DNA from: Actinomycetales bacterium
GTDB lineage: Bacteria > Actinomycetota > Actinomycetes > Actinomycetales > Microbacteriaceae
Assembly: GCA_015655415.1 (NCBI GenBank)
Contig: JAATFB010000033.1
Location: 1-39,982 of the forward strand
Reading direction: 5' to 3'
Length of the DNA stretch: 39,982 bases
This document shows positions 26,616 to 34,197 of this stretch, one piece after another. Under the pieces are notes generated by a model. The model was not told where the DNA came from and searched no databases. It saw only the letters and a program-made list of their open reading frames with translations. The position numbers and the translations under genes are program-made. Positions within the stretch are counted from its first letter, which is position 1. Each line of letters starts with the position of its first letter.

Positions 26616-28336
26616 CGGGCGTGGACGCGCGCCTCCTCGACGCTGCCCGGGCCTGGATCGCCGACGACCCGGACGCCGAGACGCGCGCCGAGCTGGAGGC
26701 GATCCTCGATCGGGCGCTCGCCGGGTCGCAGGCGGCGGAGGAGGAGCTGCACTCCCGCTTCGACACGCGACTCGCGTTCGGCACCGCCGGGCTCCGCGGC
26801 GAGCTCGCCGCCGGGCCAAACCGGATGAACCGCGTGCTGGTGGCGCAGGCGGCGGCCGGCCTCGCCGGGTACCTGCGAGAGGCGGAGCCGGAGCGGACGC
26901 CGTCCGTCGTGATCGGCTACGACGGACGCAAGAACTCCCGCGTCTTCGCCACCGACACCGCCGAGCTGATGGCAGGCGCCGGCATCCGTGCTGTGCTCCT
27001 GCCCGAGCCGCTCCCCACGCCGGTGCTCGCCTTCGCCGTACGGCGCCTGGGCACCTCGGCGGGGGTCATGGTCACCGCCAGCCACAATCCCGCCCGCGAC
27101 AACGGCTACAAGGTGTATCTGGGCGGCCCCGACGAGGGGTCGCAGATCGTGCCCCCCGCCGACGCGAAGATCGCCGAGCACATCGACCGCGTGGCGCAGG
27201 GACGTGTTCGAGACCTTCCCCGATCGCACGGGTACGAGATCGCCGACCGGTCGCTGGTCGACGCATACGTCGCCGCGACCGCGGCGGTCGCGACCGACCT
27301 CCCGGATGCCTCCGCCGACGCGGACAGCGGCGGCACCGGCGTCTCGCGGCAGCTTCGCGTGGTCTACACAGCCATGCACGGCGTCGGTTGGCCGACGGCG
27401 CGAGCCGTGTTCGAGGCCGCCGGACTTCCCGCCCCGATCACGGTTCCGGAGCAGGCGGAGCCCGATCCGGACTTCCCCACGGTCGCGTTCCCGAACCCGG
27501 AGGAGCCGGGCGCACTCGATCTCGCATTCGCGCGAGCCCGCAGCGCGCGCGCCGATCTCGTGATCGCGAACGATCCCGACGCCGACCGTCTGGCGATCGG
27601 CGTCCCCGACCCATCGTCCAGCGCCGGGTATCGAAGGCTCAGCGGGAACGAGGTGGGCATCCTCCTGGGATGGACGCTCGCCGAGCGGGCGCGCGGCCGG
27701 GGCACGCTCGCCGCCTCCATCGTCTCCTCGCCCGCGCTGCGGGCGATCGCGGCGGCGCACGGTCTGCGCTTCGCCGAGACCCTCACCGGGTTCAAATGGG
27801 TGAGCCGGGTTCCCGGCCTGGTCTACGGCTACGAGGAGGCGCTCGGCTACCTGGTCAACCCGCAGACCGTGCGCGACAAGGACGGCATCTCCGCCGCGAC
27901 GCTCGCCCTCGCCCTCGCCGTGCACCTGCACGCTCGGGGCCGGACGATCGCCGACCGACTCGACGAGTTCACGCGGCGGTTCGGGGCGTACGCGTCGGAT
28001 CAGGTCTCGATCAGGGTGACCGACCTGGACCGCATCGGCCGCGTCATGGCCTCGCTGCGGGCGCATCCGCCGCGCCGTCTGGGGGCGTTCGAGGTGTCCC
28101 GGATCGACGACCTGCGCGAGGGCGCAGACGGGCTCCCCCCGAGCGACGTGCTGCGGATCGTGCTCGAGGACGATTCGCGCGTCATGGTACGCCCGAGCGG
28201 GACGGAGCCGAAGCTGAAGATCTACATCGACGCGTTCGACGACGCGGCACCCGACGTGACAGGGCGCAGGGATGCCGCCCTCGGGAGGGTGGCCGCGCTG
28301 AGCGAGGCCGTTCGGGAGCTCACCGGCTCCGTGTGA
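26612..28336 (+). CDS. pmmB: Phosphohexomutase/phosphopentomutase (PGM2/PmmB type)
   Basis: 574 residues, start GTG overlapping the pnp stop (GTGA). Alpha-D-phosphohexomutase signatures in order: RLAFGTAGLRGELAAG, the phosphoserine loop GVMVTASHNPARDNGYKVY, the metal-binding ANDPDADRLAIG, the sugar loop YGYEEALGYLV, and the phosphate-binding MVRPSGTEPKLKIYI. Length and the extended N-terminus match the PGM2-like branch, which includes phosphopentomutases. Coupling with pnp makes ribose-1-phosphate to ribose-5-phosphate conversion the most likely job, though hexose phosphates remain possible. Confidence 0.9.
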   Translation: MTGVDARLLDAARAWIADDPDAETRAELEAILDRALAGSQAAEEELHSRFDTRLAFGTAGLRGELAAGPNRMNRVLVAQAAAGLAGYLREAEPERTPSVVIGYDGRKNSRVFATDTAELMAGAGIRAVLLPEPLPTPVLAFAVRRLGTSAGVMVTASHNPARDNGYKVYLGGPDEGSQIVPPADAKIAEHIDRVAQGRVRDLPRSHGYEIADRSLVDAYVAATAAVATDLPDASADADSGGTGVSRQLRVVYTAMHGVGWPTARAVFEAAGLPAPITVPEQAEPDPDFPTVAFPNPEEPGALDLAFARARSARADLVIANDPDADRLAIGVPDPSSSAGYRRLSGNEVGILLGWTLAERARGRGTLAASIVSSPALRAIAAAHGLRFAETLTGFKWVSRVPGLVYGYEEALGYLVNPQTVRDKDGISAATLALALAVHLHARGRTIADRLDEFTRRFGAYASDQVSIRVTDLDRIGRVMASLRAHPPRRLGAFEVSRIDDLREGADGLPPSDVLRIVLEDDSRVMVRPSGTEPKLKIYIDAFDDAAPDVTGRRDAALGRVAALSEAVRELTGSV

Positions 28337-28362
28337 CGGCGGCGCGGCCATGCCGCCGTCAC
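28333..28362. terminator. Hairpin spanning the stop codons of two convergent genes
   Basis: GTGACGGCGGC (28333-28343) pairs perfectly with GCCGCCGTCAC (28352-28362), 11 bp with an 8-base loop. The mutase TGA (28334-28336) lies in one arm and the MFS stop (28359-28361) in the other. Confidence 0.65.
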
Positions 28363-29777
28363 GCCGTGTCGACCCGTTGCTCGACGTCCTTCGGCGTCTC
28401 ACGGCCCACCCGCGCCAGGGAGCGATCGAGCACGGTGATCAGGAAGAACACGGCGGAGATCCCGATCACGATCCAGCCGAGCACGTGCAGGCCCGGCGTC
28501 GTCGCGCGTGCGCCGTAGACGTTCCCGTAGATGACCGAGGAGAGGATCGCACCGAGGTAGAAGAACGTGCGCAGCAGCCCGGCCGAGGACGCGATGCGCT
28601 CGGGATCGGCCTGGAAGTACAGCGAGTTCTGGATCGCGAGGTTGTTGAGCCCCTGGGGGATGCCGAGAATCAGCATCGCCAGGACGATCAGCCAGAGCGG
28701 GGAGTCCGGGGCCATGAGCAGCACGAGGATGCCGGCGACGAGCTGCGCGATCGAGCCCGCCAGCAGCTTCCACACGACCTCGGGCCGCCGCCCGAACGCG
28801 ATCGAGACCGCCACTCCGGCCGCGAAGACCGGCAGCAGCACGAGGCCGGCGCCGGTCGCGTTCAGACCCCGGCCGTCTTCGAGCCACTGCGTGAAGCCGT
28901 AGACGAACAGGTAGGAGATGGTGGCGGTCAGCAGGGACCTCACGTAGCTGAGGAGCAGCGGCCCGTTGCCGGCGAGCACGCGGACGTCGATGAACGGCTG
29001 CGGCGTCCTCGCCTCCCGCCACACGAACCCGGCGCCGAGCAGGATCGCGGCGATCAGCAGCGGGAGGAGCGCGATCGAGATGTTCTGCAGGAAGACCAGA
29101 AGCGCGAGCATCGAGCACGCGAAGAGCACGATCCCCGGTGCATCGAGCCGCGGCCGGCGCTCCGGCGGCGGCTCCAGCCCCGTCCTCCGGGGGAAGAAGA
29201 CCGCACCGAGGACGAACGAGGCGATCCCGAGCGGGATGTTCACGGCGAAGGTGGCCCGCCATCCCCATGCGCCGATGAGCAGGCCGCCGAGCGTGGGGCC
29301 GACGACGGCGACCGTCTGCGTCGTCACGGACAGAGCGGTGAGGATGCCCGCCGGTGAGGTGAACCCGGTGCGTTCGGCCTCCGCACGGATCATGTGCATC
29401 GCGGCCGGATACCCCGCGCACGTGCCGAGGCCGAGGATGACGCGCGCGGCGACCAGCCACCAGATGCTCTCCGGGGACTCGGGCGCGAAGAGGCCGATCG
29501 CGCCCGCGGCCACGACGAGGAGCGCGCCGACGAGGAAGAGCCGCTTGACGCCGAAGATGTCGACGAGGCGGCCCACGAGCGGCTGGCCGATCGCCGTCGC
29601 AAGATAGAGGCCCGAGACCAGCCAGACGGTGTCGCTCGCCGGGGCGCCCAGGGCGATGCCGATCGGGGTGAGGGCGACGGCGATGATCGCGGTGTTGATC
29701 GGGTTGAGGATCGACCCGATCATCATCGGGGCGAGCAGCCGCTTGTCGAATCTCCCCTCCGGCGGGCGACGGGCCAT
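28359..29777 (-). CDS. MFS exporter, DHA2 (14-helix) type
   Basis: 472 residues from ATG 29777. About 14 hydrophobic segments. The N-terminal region has PINTAIIAVALTPIG, the motif-A-like loop GQPLVGRLVDIFGVKRLFLVGA and motif C-like VVGPTLGGLLIGAWGWRATFAVNIPLG, all features of drug:H+ antiporters. The C-terminus is charged and cytoplasmic. The TGA of marR overlaps the ATG (TGATG), so the exporter is co-transcribed with and probably controlled by that regulator. The substrate is unknown; a toxic aromatic compound or antibiotic is likely. Confidence 0.9.
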   Translation of the reverse strand: MARRPPEGRFDKRLLAPMMIGSILNPINTAIIAVALTPIGIALGAPASDTVWLVSGLYLATAIGQPLVGRLVDIFGVKRLFLVGALLVVAAGAIGLFAPESPESIWWLVAARVILGLGTCAGYPAAMHMIRAEAERTGFTSPAGILTALSVTTQTVAVVGPTLGGLLIGAWGWRATFAVNIPLGIASFVLGAVFFPRRTGLEPPPERRPRLDAPGIVLFACSMLALLVFLQNISIALLPLLIAAILLGAGFVWREARTPQPFIDVRVLAGNGPLLLSYVRSLLTATISYLFVYGFTQWLEDGRGLNATGAGLVLLPVFAAGVAVSIAFGRRPEVVWKLLAGSIAQLVAGILVLLMAPDSPLWLIVLAMLILGIPQGLNNLAIQNSLYFQADPERIASSAGLLRTFFYLGAILSSVIYGNVYGARATTPGLHVLGWIVIGISAVFFLITVLDRSLARVGRETPKDVEQRVDTA

Positions 29778-30229
29778 CAGGCGAGCATCCGTTCGAGGAT
29801 GACGGTCGCCGCAGCGACCGTGCGCAGCTCGTCGGCGCCCAGGGCGCCGAGCGACTCCTCGAGCCACGCCGCGGCCGCCTCCCTCTGGCCCTCGATGCGG
29901 GCCCGGCCAGTCGCGGTGACCTCGATGATCTGGCGGCGGCCGTCGTGCGGGTCCTGGCTCCGGGTGACGAGTCCGAGATGCTCCAGCGCCTCGACGGTGG
30001 CGGCCATCGACTGCGGTCGCACCTTCTCAGCGAGCGCGAGGGCGCTGACCGTGGAGACGCCGCCCTTGCCGAGCCGCGAAAGCGCCGAGGCCTGCGAGGG
30101 CGTGATGGACGAGTCGGCGCCGGCCTCGCGGAAGCGGCGGAGGAGGCGGGCGACGACGGTGCGGAGATCGATCGCGGTCTGGAGCGGGCTCACGGCGGTC
30201 CGCTGGGACCCGGCTTGCGTGCTCGACAT
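29777..30229 (-). CDS. MarR-family transcriptional regulator
   Basis: 150 residues. A winged helix-turn-helix: SSITPSQASALSRLGKGG, VSTVSALALAEKVRPQSMAATVEALEHLGLVTRSQDPHDGRRQIIEVTATGRARIEG, which includes the wing signature DPxDGRR. N- and C-terminal helices for dimerisation are present. It is the first gene of an operon with the MFS exporter. A perfect 18-bp palindrome starts three bases upstream of its ATG and covers the presumed -10 box, so it very likely represses its own operon until a ligand binds. Confidence 0.92.
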   Translation of the reverse strand: MSSTQAGSQRTAVSPLQTAIDLRTVVARLLRRFREAGADSSITPSQASALSRLGKGGVSTVSALALAEKVRPQSMAATVEALEHLGLVTRSQDPHDGRRQIIEVTATGRARIEGQREAAAAWLEESLGALGADELRTVAAATVILERMLA

Positions 30230-30231
30230 GC

Positions 30232-30249
30232 GTACAGTCTAGACTGTAC
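30232..30249. promoter_or_regulatory. Operator: perfect 18-bp palindrome of the marR-MFS operon
   Basis: GTACAGTCTAGACTGTAC is fully self-complementary. It is three bases from the marR start codon and overlaps the -10 box. Size and position are right for a MarR dimer site. Confidence 0.85.
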
Positions 30250-30264
30250 AGTCATACCTGTCTA
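30236..30264 (-). promoter_or_regulatory. Promoter of the marR-MFS operon, apparently leaderless
   Basis: On the minus strand TAGACA (30264-30259, one change from TTGACA) is followed by a 17-base spacer and TAGACT (30241-30236), then six bases to the ATG at 30229. Transcription would begin at the start codon. The second half of the spacer and the -10 box lie in the palindrome. Confidence 0.65.
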
Positions 30265-30423
30265 TTTGACGAGGGGGACGCCGGTGGCCGCCAATCCCCT
30301 GGGCAGGCTGGACGGCATCACGAGAACCCGTGAGGCGCTGCCGCGACACGTTCCGTGCGGCCGCGACGAACCGTTGCGGGCGCGAACGGGGGCAGGAGCC
30401 GGGCGCCTGCGCGGACGCCGCAA

Positions 30424-30696
30424 CTAGCCGAGCGCCTGGTCGAGCTTGCGCTCGAGCTCGCTCACGTCGAAGTAGTTGTCGACCACGATGACATCGGCGT
30501 TCGTGCGCGGGATGCGCTCGACGAGCTCCGGCGAGGTGAGGATGACCTGCGCATCCGTGCCCGTCGTCGCCAGACCCGCGACATCCGACGCGACCACGTC
30601 GGCGGAGATGCCGAGCCTGCCCAGCGCTCGTTCGGCGTTCACCTTCAGGATCGCGGATGTCCCCACACCGGCTCCACAGATCGCCACGATCTTCAC
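30424..30696 (-). CDS. PTS EIIB, ascorbate/SgaB-type
   Basis: 90 residues from GTG 30696, which is preceded by a strong RBS AAGGAGG five bases upstream. The N-terminal phosphorylation loop KIVAICGAGVGTSAIL contains the active cysteine C8. The overall fold and size match EIIB of the lactose/ascorbate superfamily. It accepts phosphate from EIIA and gives it to sugar during import. It lies 59 bases downstream of the EIIA gene. No EIIC permease follows: the next 174 bases are non-coding and then the marR promoter begins. Confidence 0.88.
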   Translation of the reverse strand: MKIVAICGAGVGTSAILKVNAERALGRLGISADVVASDVAGLATTGTDAQVILTSPELVERIPRTNADVIVVDNYFDVSELERKLDQALG

Positions 30697-30755
30697 TCCA
30701 GCCTCCTTCCCGGTACGTCGCAGCGGAACGGCGTCAACGGCCATGCCCGCTCTCG

Positions 30756-31232
30756 TCAGCGCGCCGGCGCGGACACGTCGCGCGGCACATCGGTCGCGCC
30801 GATCACCCGCCACACGTCCTCGGCGGTCGCGGCGTTCGCCAGCGCCGGGATCGCCTCCGGGTCGTTGAAGATGTTGGCGAGTTCCGCGACCGAGTGGACG
30901 TGGGCGTCCGCCGTCTCGACCGCGAGGCCGATGACCACGCGCACAGGGTCGTTGTGCGGATGCCCGAACACCACCGGCGTGGCGAGCGTCACCACGGACA
31001 GCCCGTCGGCGAGCACATCCGGCCCCGGTCGGGCGTGCGCGAGCGCCAGCCCGGGCCCGATCACGATATAGGCCCCGAACTCGTCGATCACCTGGATCAT
31101 CCGCTCGGTGTAGCTGTCGCGCGTCGCACCCGATCGGCGCAGCGCGTTGCCGGCCAATCGCACCGCCGTCCGCCAGTCCGCCGCGTGCACACCGAGATCG
31201 ATGGCGGAGTCGGGCAGCGGCGGGAGCGGCAT
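30756..31232 (-). CDS. PTS EIIA, fructose/mannitol-ascorbate type
   Basis: 158 residues from ATG 31232 (MPLPPLPDSAIDLGVH). Motifs of the PTS_EIIA_2 domain: DWRTAVRLAGNALRRSG, YTERMIQVIDEFGAYIVIGPGLALAHARP with the phosphorylated histidine H66, and VVFGHPHNDPVRVVIGLA. It relays phosphate from HPr to EIIB. The pair lies inside a nucleoside-salvage region, downstream of adenosine deaminase on the same strand (about 200 bases apart). Sugar unknown. An open frame extends upstream to 31562, but it overlaps add and is unrelated to the family. Confidence 0.88.
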   Translation of the reverse strand: MPLPPLPDSAIDLGVHAADWRTAVRLAGNALRRSGATRDSYTERMIQVIDEFGAYIVIGPGLALAHARPGPDVLADGLSVVTLATPVVFGHPHNDPVRVVIGLAVETADAHVHSVAELANIFNDPEAIPALANAATAEDVWRVIGATDVPRDVSAPAR

Positions 31233-31434
31233 GCCCACAAGCGTATCGCGACGATTCGTCGAGCCCGCTGAGAGCGTCCGCAGGGCGTCACGGAGCCGCA
31301 CGGCGGCGCCATGGCACGGGTGTGGCGCCTCCGCACGGCATCCGCGACGGGGCCGCGCGGCCGGATTCGCGGCGTGCGGCCCGAAGACGGCGATGGCGCC
31401 ACGCGGCGGCCTCCCGGCGCACCGTAGGCCGTGC

Positions 31435-32577
31435 TCAGATGGCGTCGAAGCCGGACGAGATCGTCTCCGCGAGGTCCTCCCGGTCCTCCAGCGGCAGGAA
31501 TGCCGCATGGGCCGCGTTGAGCTGGAACGTCTCGAGGTCGTCGAGGTCGTAGCCGAAGGCATCCGACAGCAGCGCCAGCTCGCGGCTCAGCGACGTCCGG
31601 CTCATGAGCCGGTTGTCGGTGTTCACGGTCACCCGGAAGCCCAACTGATAGAGCAGGTCGAACGGGTGGTCGACGAGCTCCCTGCCCCAGGGGTCTATCG
31701 CCCCGGTCTGGAGGTTCGAGGAAGGGCTCAGCTCCAACGCGATCTCGCGATCCTTCACCCACTGCGAGAGCCTGCCCAGCGAGACATAGATGTTCTCGTC
31801 ATCCTGGCGTTCGATGGTGATGTCCTCGGCGATCCGCACGCCGTGGCCGAGACGGAGCGCCCGTCCGTCGATCAGTGCGCTCTGGATGCTCGCCGGACCG
31901 TCCGCCTCGCCCGCGTGCACCGTGGTCGGGAAGTACTGCTCGGCGAGGAAGTCGAACGCGACTCGGTGGCTGCTCGCCGGGTAGCCGGCCTCCGCCCCGG
32001 CGATGTCGAAGCCCACGACCCCCGCGTCGCGGTGCCGCACGGCGAGCTGCGCGATCTCCAGCGCACGATCGGCGTGCCGCATGGCCGTGACGAGCTGACC
32101 GACGCGGATGCCCAGCCCGCGGGCGCCGGCATCCGCAACGCCCTGGTCCAGGCCGCTCTGCACCGCCTCGACGGCCTGGTCCAGCGTGAGACCGCGGCTC
32201 AGGTGCTGTTCGGGCGCCCACCGCACCTCGCCGTAGACGACGCCGTCGGCGGCCAGGTCGAGCACGAACTCGCGCGCCACCCGAGCGAGGCCGTCCCGGG
32301 TCTGCATCACCGCCGTGGTGATGTCGAACGTCTTCAGGTATTTCAGGAGGGACCCCGAGTCGGACTGCCGGGCGAACCAGTGGGCCAACGCATCCGCATC
32401 GGTCTCGGGCAGGTCGAGCCCGATCTCGTCGGCGAGCTCGACGATGGTCTGCGGCCGCAGGCCGCCGTCGAGATGGTCGTGCAGCGACACCTTGGGGATC
32501 GTGCGCACGTCGACTCCGTCGACGACGTGCTGGGCGGCGGTACTCGGAGGCTCGCCGACGGCAGACTCTGCGCTCAT
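31435..32577 (-). CDS. add: Adenosine deaminase
   Basis: 380 residues. Zinc and catalytic residues: H33 and H35 in LHDHLDGG, H221 and E224 in HAGEADG, H245 in RLGHG, and D321 in TVNTDNRLMS. The NTDN in place of the animal NTDD is usual for actinobacterial adenosine deaminases. It turns adenosine and deoxyadenosine into inosine forms for pnp. The start ATG has a TACCCT -10-like box six bases upstream and GGAG too close to serve as RBS, so the mRNA may be leaderless. Confidence 0.93.
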   Translation of the reverse strand: MSAESAVGEPPSTAAQHVVDGVDVRTIPKVSLHDHLDGGLRPQTIVELADEIGLDLPETDADALAHWFARQSDSGSLLKYLKTFDITTAVMQTRDGLARVAREFVLDLAADGVVYGEVRWAPEQHLSRGLTLDQAVEAVQSGLDQGVADAGARGLGIRVGQLVTAMRHADRALEIAQLAVRHRDAGVVGFDIAGAEAGYPASSHRVAFDFLAEQYFPTTVHAGEADGPASIQSALIDGRALRLGHGVRIAEDITIERQDDENIYVSLGRLSQWVKDREIALELSPSSNLQTGAIDPWGRELVDHPFDLLYQLGFRVTVNTDNRLMSRTSLSRELALLSDAFGYDLDDLETFQLNAAHAAFLPLEDREDLAETISSGFDAI

Positions 32578-32583
32578 TGCTCC

Positions 32584-32589
32584 AGGGTA
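32584..32589 (-). promoter_or_regulatory. Possible -10 box of add (leaderless start)
   Basis: TACCCT on the minus strand, six bases before the ATG at 32577. No -35 box is obvious. Confidence 0.35.
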
Positions 32590-32635
32590 ACGGCCCCATC
32601 CCCGGCCCGCGTCGCCGCATCCACACCCTTCCGCC

Positions 32636-32764
32636 TGTGCCCGGCCCCGTGCCCCTGCCTAGCCACCTGCCCCTGGTCCCTGGTCCCTGGCCCCCTGCCC
32701 CTGGCCCCCTGCCCCGGTCCCCGGTCCCCGGTCCCCTGCCCCCTGCCCCGGTCCCTGGCCCCGG
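32636..32764 (+). repeat. C-rich simple-sequence block
   Basis: Degenerate repeats of CCCCTG, CCCTGGTC and CCCCGGTC fill this stretch. It is part of a 494-bp gene-free region (32578-33071) that also contains hairpin copy 2 and a 20-bp tandem repeat. Confidence 0.8.
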
Positions 32765-32774
32765 CTCTCCCGCT

Positions 32775-32829
32775 GAGAAGCCAGTTGGTGTCGGAATACC
32801 GTAGGCGTCTCAACACCAACTGGCTTCTC
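32775..32829. repeat. GAGAAGCC-type palindromic repeat, copy 2 (perfect arms)
   Basis: GAGAAGCCAGTTGGTGT (32775-32791) pairs perfectly with 32813-32829 around a 21-base loop. The arm shares 14 of its first 15 bases with copy 1 at 22113. Confidence 0.92.
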
Positions 32830-32917
32830 GTTGGTGCGCCCTCGTCGGCGATCTCGTCGGGGGCGCCCTCATCGGCGCCCGTACCCCTCCCGAACGCCCC
32901 TCCCGGCACCCAGCCTC

Positions 32918-32978
32918 CCTTCCCGAAGACCTCCCGAGCCTTCCCGAAGACCCCCCAGCCTTCCCGAAGACCCCACAG
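32918..32978 (+). repeat. 20-bp tandem repeat, three units
   Basis: Three head-to-tail units built on CCTTCCCGAAGACC followed by C-rich ends, starting at about 32918, 32939 and 32959. They lie between hairpin copy 2 and the DUF559-type gene. Confidence 0.85.
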
Positions 32979-33071
32979 CACCCGTCCTCCCCAGGAGCCG
33001 GGTGGCCGAGGCGATCCCCAGATCCGGCCCGCGGGGGTGGTTGCGGTGCCGCGGGCGGGCATCCTCGTTGC

Positions 33072-33965
33072 ATGCGCCGACCATCGATCCTCCCGCCACC
33101 CATTCGCGGACAACCGTTCTCGGTGCGACGCGGCCGAGCGGCCGGCATCACACCGGGACGGATGCGTGCGAGCGACCTCGACATCCCGTTTCGCGGCGTG
33201 CGCGCGCCCCCTCTGGTGGAGTGGACGCATGCCGCCCGTTGCGCCGCCTACTGCACCCGGATGCCGCACGGCCACTACTTCAGCCACGTCAGCGCGGCCG
33301 TGCTCTGGGGCATCCCGCTGCCGCGGACGCAGGAGCGCGGACCACTGCACGTGTCGGCCGCGCTCCCGGAGCGTGGACCCCGTGCCAGAGGCGTCGTCGG
33401 GCACACTCCCGCACATCCGGAACCCGTCACATCCGTCGACGGCATCGCGCGCACGTCTCCGTACTGGACCTGGTGCCAGCTCGCGGGCGTCCTGGACCTG
33501 GATGCGCTCGTGGCGGCCGGCGACGCGACACTCGCTTTTCACGGAGACGACACGACGGCCGCACTCGCTCGGACGGTCAGAGCCTTCGGGCGACGGCGAG
33601 GGGCCGCACTCGCCCGGGAGGCGCTGGATCTGCTGCGCCCACGCGTCGACTCCCCACGGGAGACCAGGCTGCGCCTCCTGCTCGTGCGCGCCGGTCTTCC
33701 CGAGCCGGAGACCAACCTCGACATCCGGTCGGCGACACGGGGCTTCGTCGCACGCTGCGACCTCGTCTACCGGGAGTTCCGCATCGTCGTCGAATACGAG
33801 GGCGAGGTGCACGAGAGCCTCGCGCGCTACGACCGCGACATCACCCGATACAACGACCTATCCGCCCTCGGCTGGATCGCGATCCGCGTGACGCGAAAGA
33901 TGTCGGCCGACGAGGTGGTGCGGCGAACCCGGAGCGCGTTGCTCAGCCGCGGATGGCTGCCATGA
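33072..33965 (+). CDS. AbiEi-like / DUF559 endonuclease-fold protein
   Basis: 297 residues. The N-terminal part (PFSVRRGRAAGITPGRMRASDLDIPFRGVR, then YFSHVSAAVLWGIPLP) resembles the winged-helix AbiEi antitoxin family. The C-terminal 90 residues (ETRLRLLLVRAGLPEPETNLDI, then ARCDLVYREFRIVVEYEGEVHE ... RYNDLSALGWIAIRVT) have the Vsr/DUF559 PD-(D/E)xK nuclease pattern, with D and E at DLVY and VEYEG. Such two-part proteins are frequent in Microbacteriaceae and of unknown job. It is monocistronic, has no visible RBS, and is flanked on both sides by GAGAAGCC hairpins and short tandem repeats. A nuclease or mobile-repeat function is only a hypothesis. Confidence 0.75.
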   Translation: MRRPSILPPPIRGQPFSVRRGRAAGITPGRMRASDLDIPFRGVRAPPLVEWTHAARCAAYCTRMPHGHYFSHVSAAVLWGIPLPRTQERGPLHVSAALPERGPRARGVVGHTPAHPEPVTSVDGIARTSPYWTWCQLAGVLDLDALVAAGDATLAFHGDDTTAALARTVRAFGRRRGAALAREALDLLRPRVDSPRETRLRLLLVRAGLPEPETNLDIRSATRGFVARCDLVYREFRIVVEYEGEVHESLARYDRDITRYNDLSALGWIAIRVTRKMSADEVVRRTRSALLSRGWLP

Positions 33966-34009
33966 TCCACTGCCGCCATCGGCCTTCTCCCGTGCGGGAC
34001 GGTCGGAAG

Positions 34010-34064
34010 CCGGTTGCCGCCGGAATGGGGCCAGAAGCCGGTTCCTGCCGGAATGGGGCGCGCG
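34010..34064 (+). repeat. Two tandem units of about 27 bp
   Basis: Units start GAAGCCGGTT at about 34015-34024 region and again at 34034, each ending CCGGAATGGGGC. The second unit also supplies the left arm of hairpin copy 3. Confidence 0.7.
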
Positions 34065-34085
34065 GACCCGCGCGGACCGGCTTCT
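34033..34085. repeat. GAGAAGCC-type repeat, copy 3 (diverged)
   Basis: AGAAGCCGGT (34033-34042) pairs with ACCGGCTTCT (34076-34085) across a 33-base, very GC-rich spacer. It belongs to the 326-bp gene-free region 33966-34291. Confidence 0.7.
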
Positions 34086-34144
34086 CGGCGGCCCGCGCAC
34101 GGGATGCGCGCACGGCTGAGCGCGGCAGCCTATGGTGCCGCACC

Positions 34145-34197
34145 AGAAGCCAGAATGTGTCCGAACGGCCGGCCGGATGGAGCACCAAGTGGCTTCT
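34145..34197. repeat. GAGAAGCC-type repeat, copy 4 (diverged)
   Basis: AGAAGCCA (34145-34152) pairs with TGGCTTCT (34190-34197). The right arm, CACCAAGTGGCTTCTCGG, is close to that of copy 1. GGACGGGCTACAG-type repeats follow at about 34217-34260. Confidence 0.7.

Noticed and set aside
26369..28402. 677-codon minus-strand frame opposite pnp and the mutase
   Set aside because: Antisense shadow of pnp and mutase, which carry complete catalytic motifs on the plus strand.
32577..32804. Pro-rich 75-codon frame in the C-rich block
   Set aside because: Translation of simple CCCCTG/CCCCGG repeats, not a gene.
32775..32829. Hairpin copy 2 as terminator of a plus-strand gene or of add
   Set aside because: No plus-strand gene ends there and add is transcribed away from it; the arm is shared with distant copies, which fits a repeat family better.
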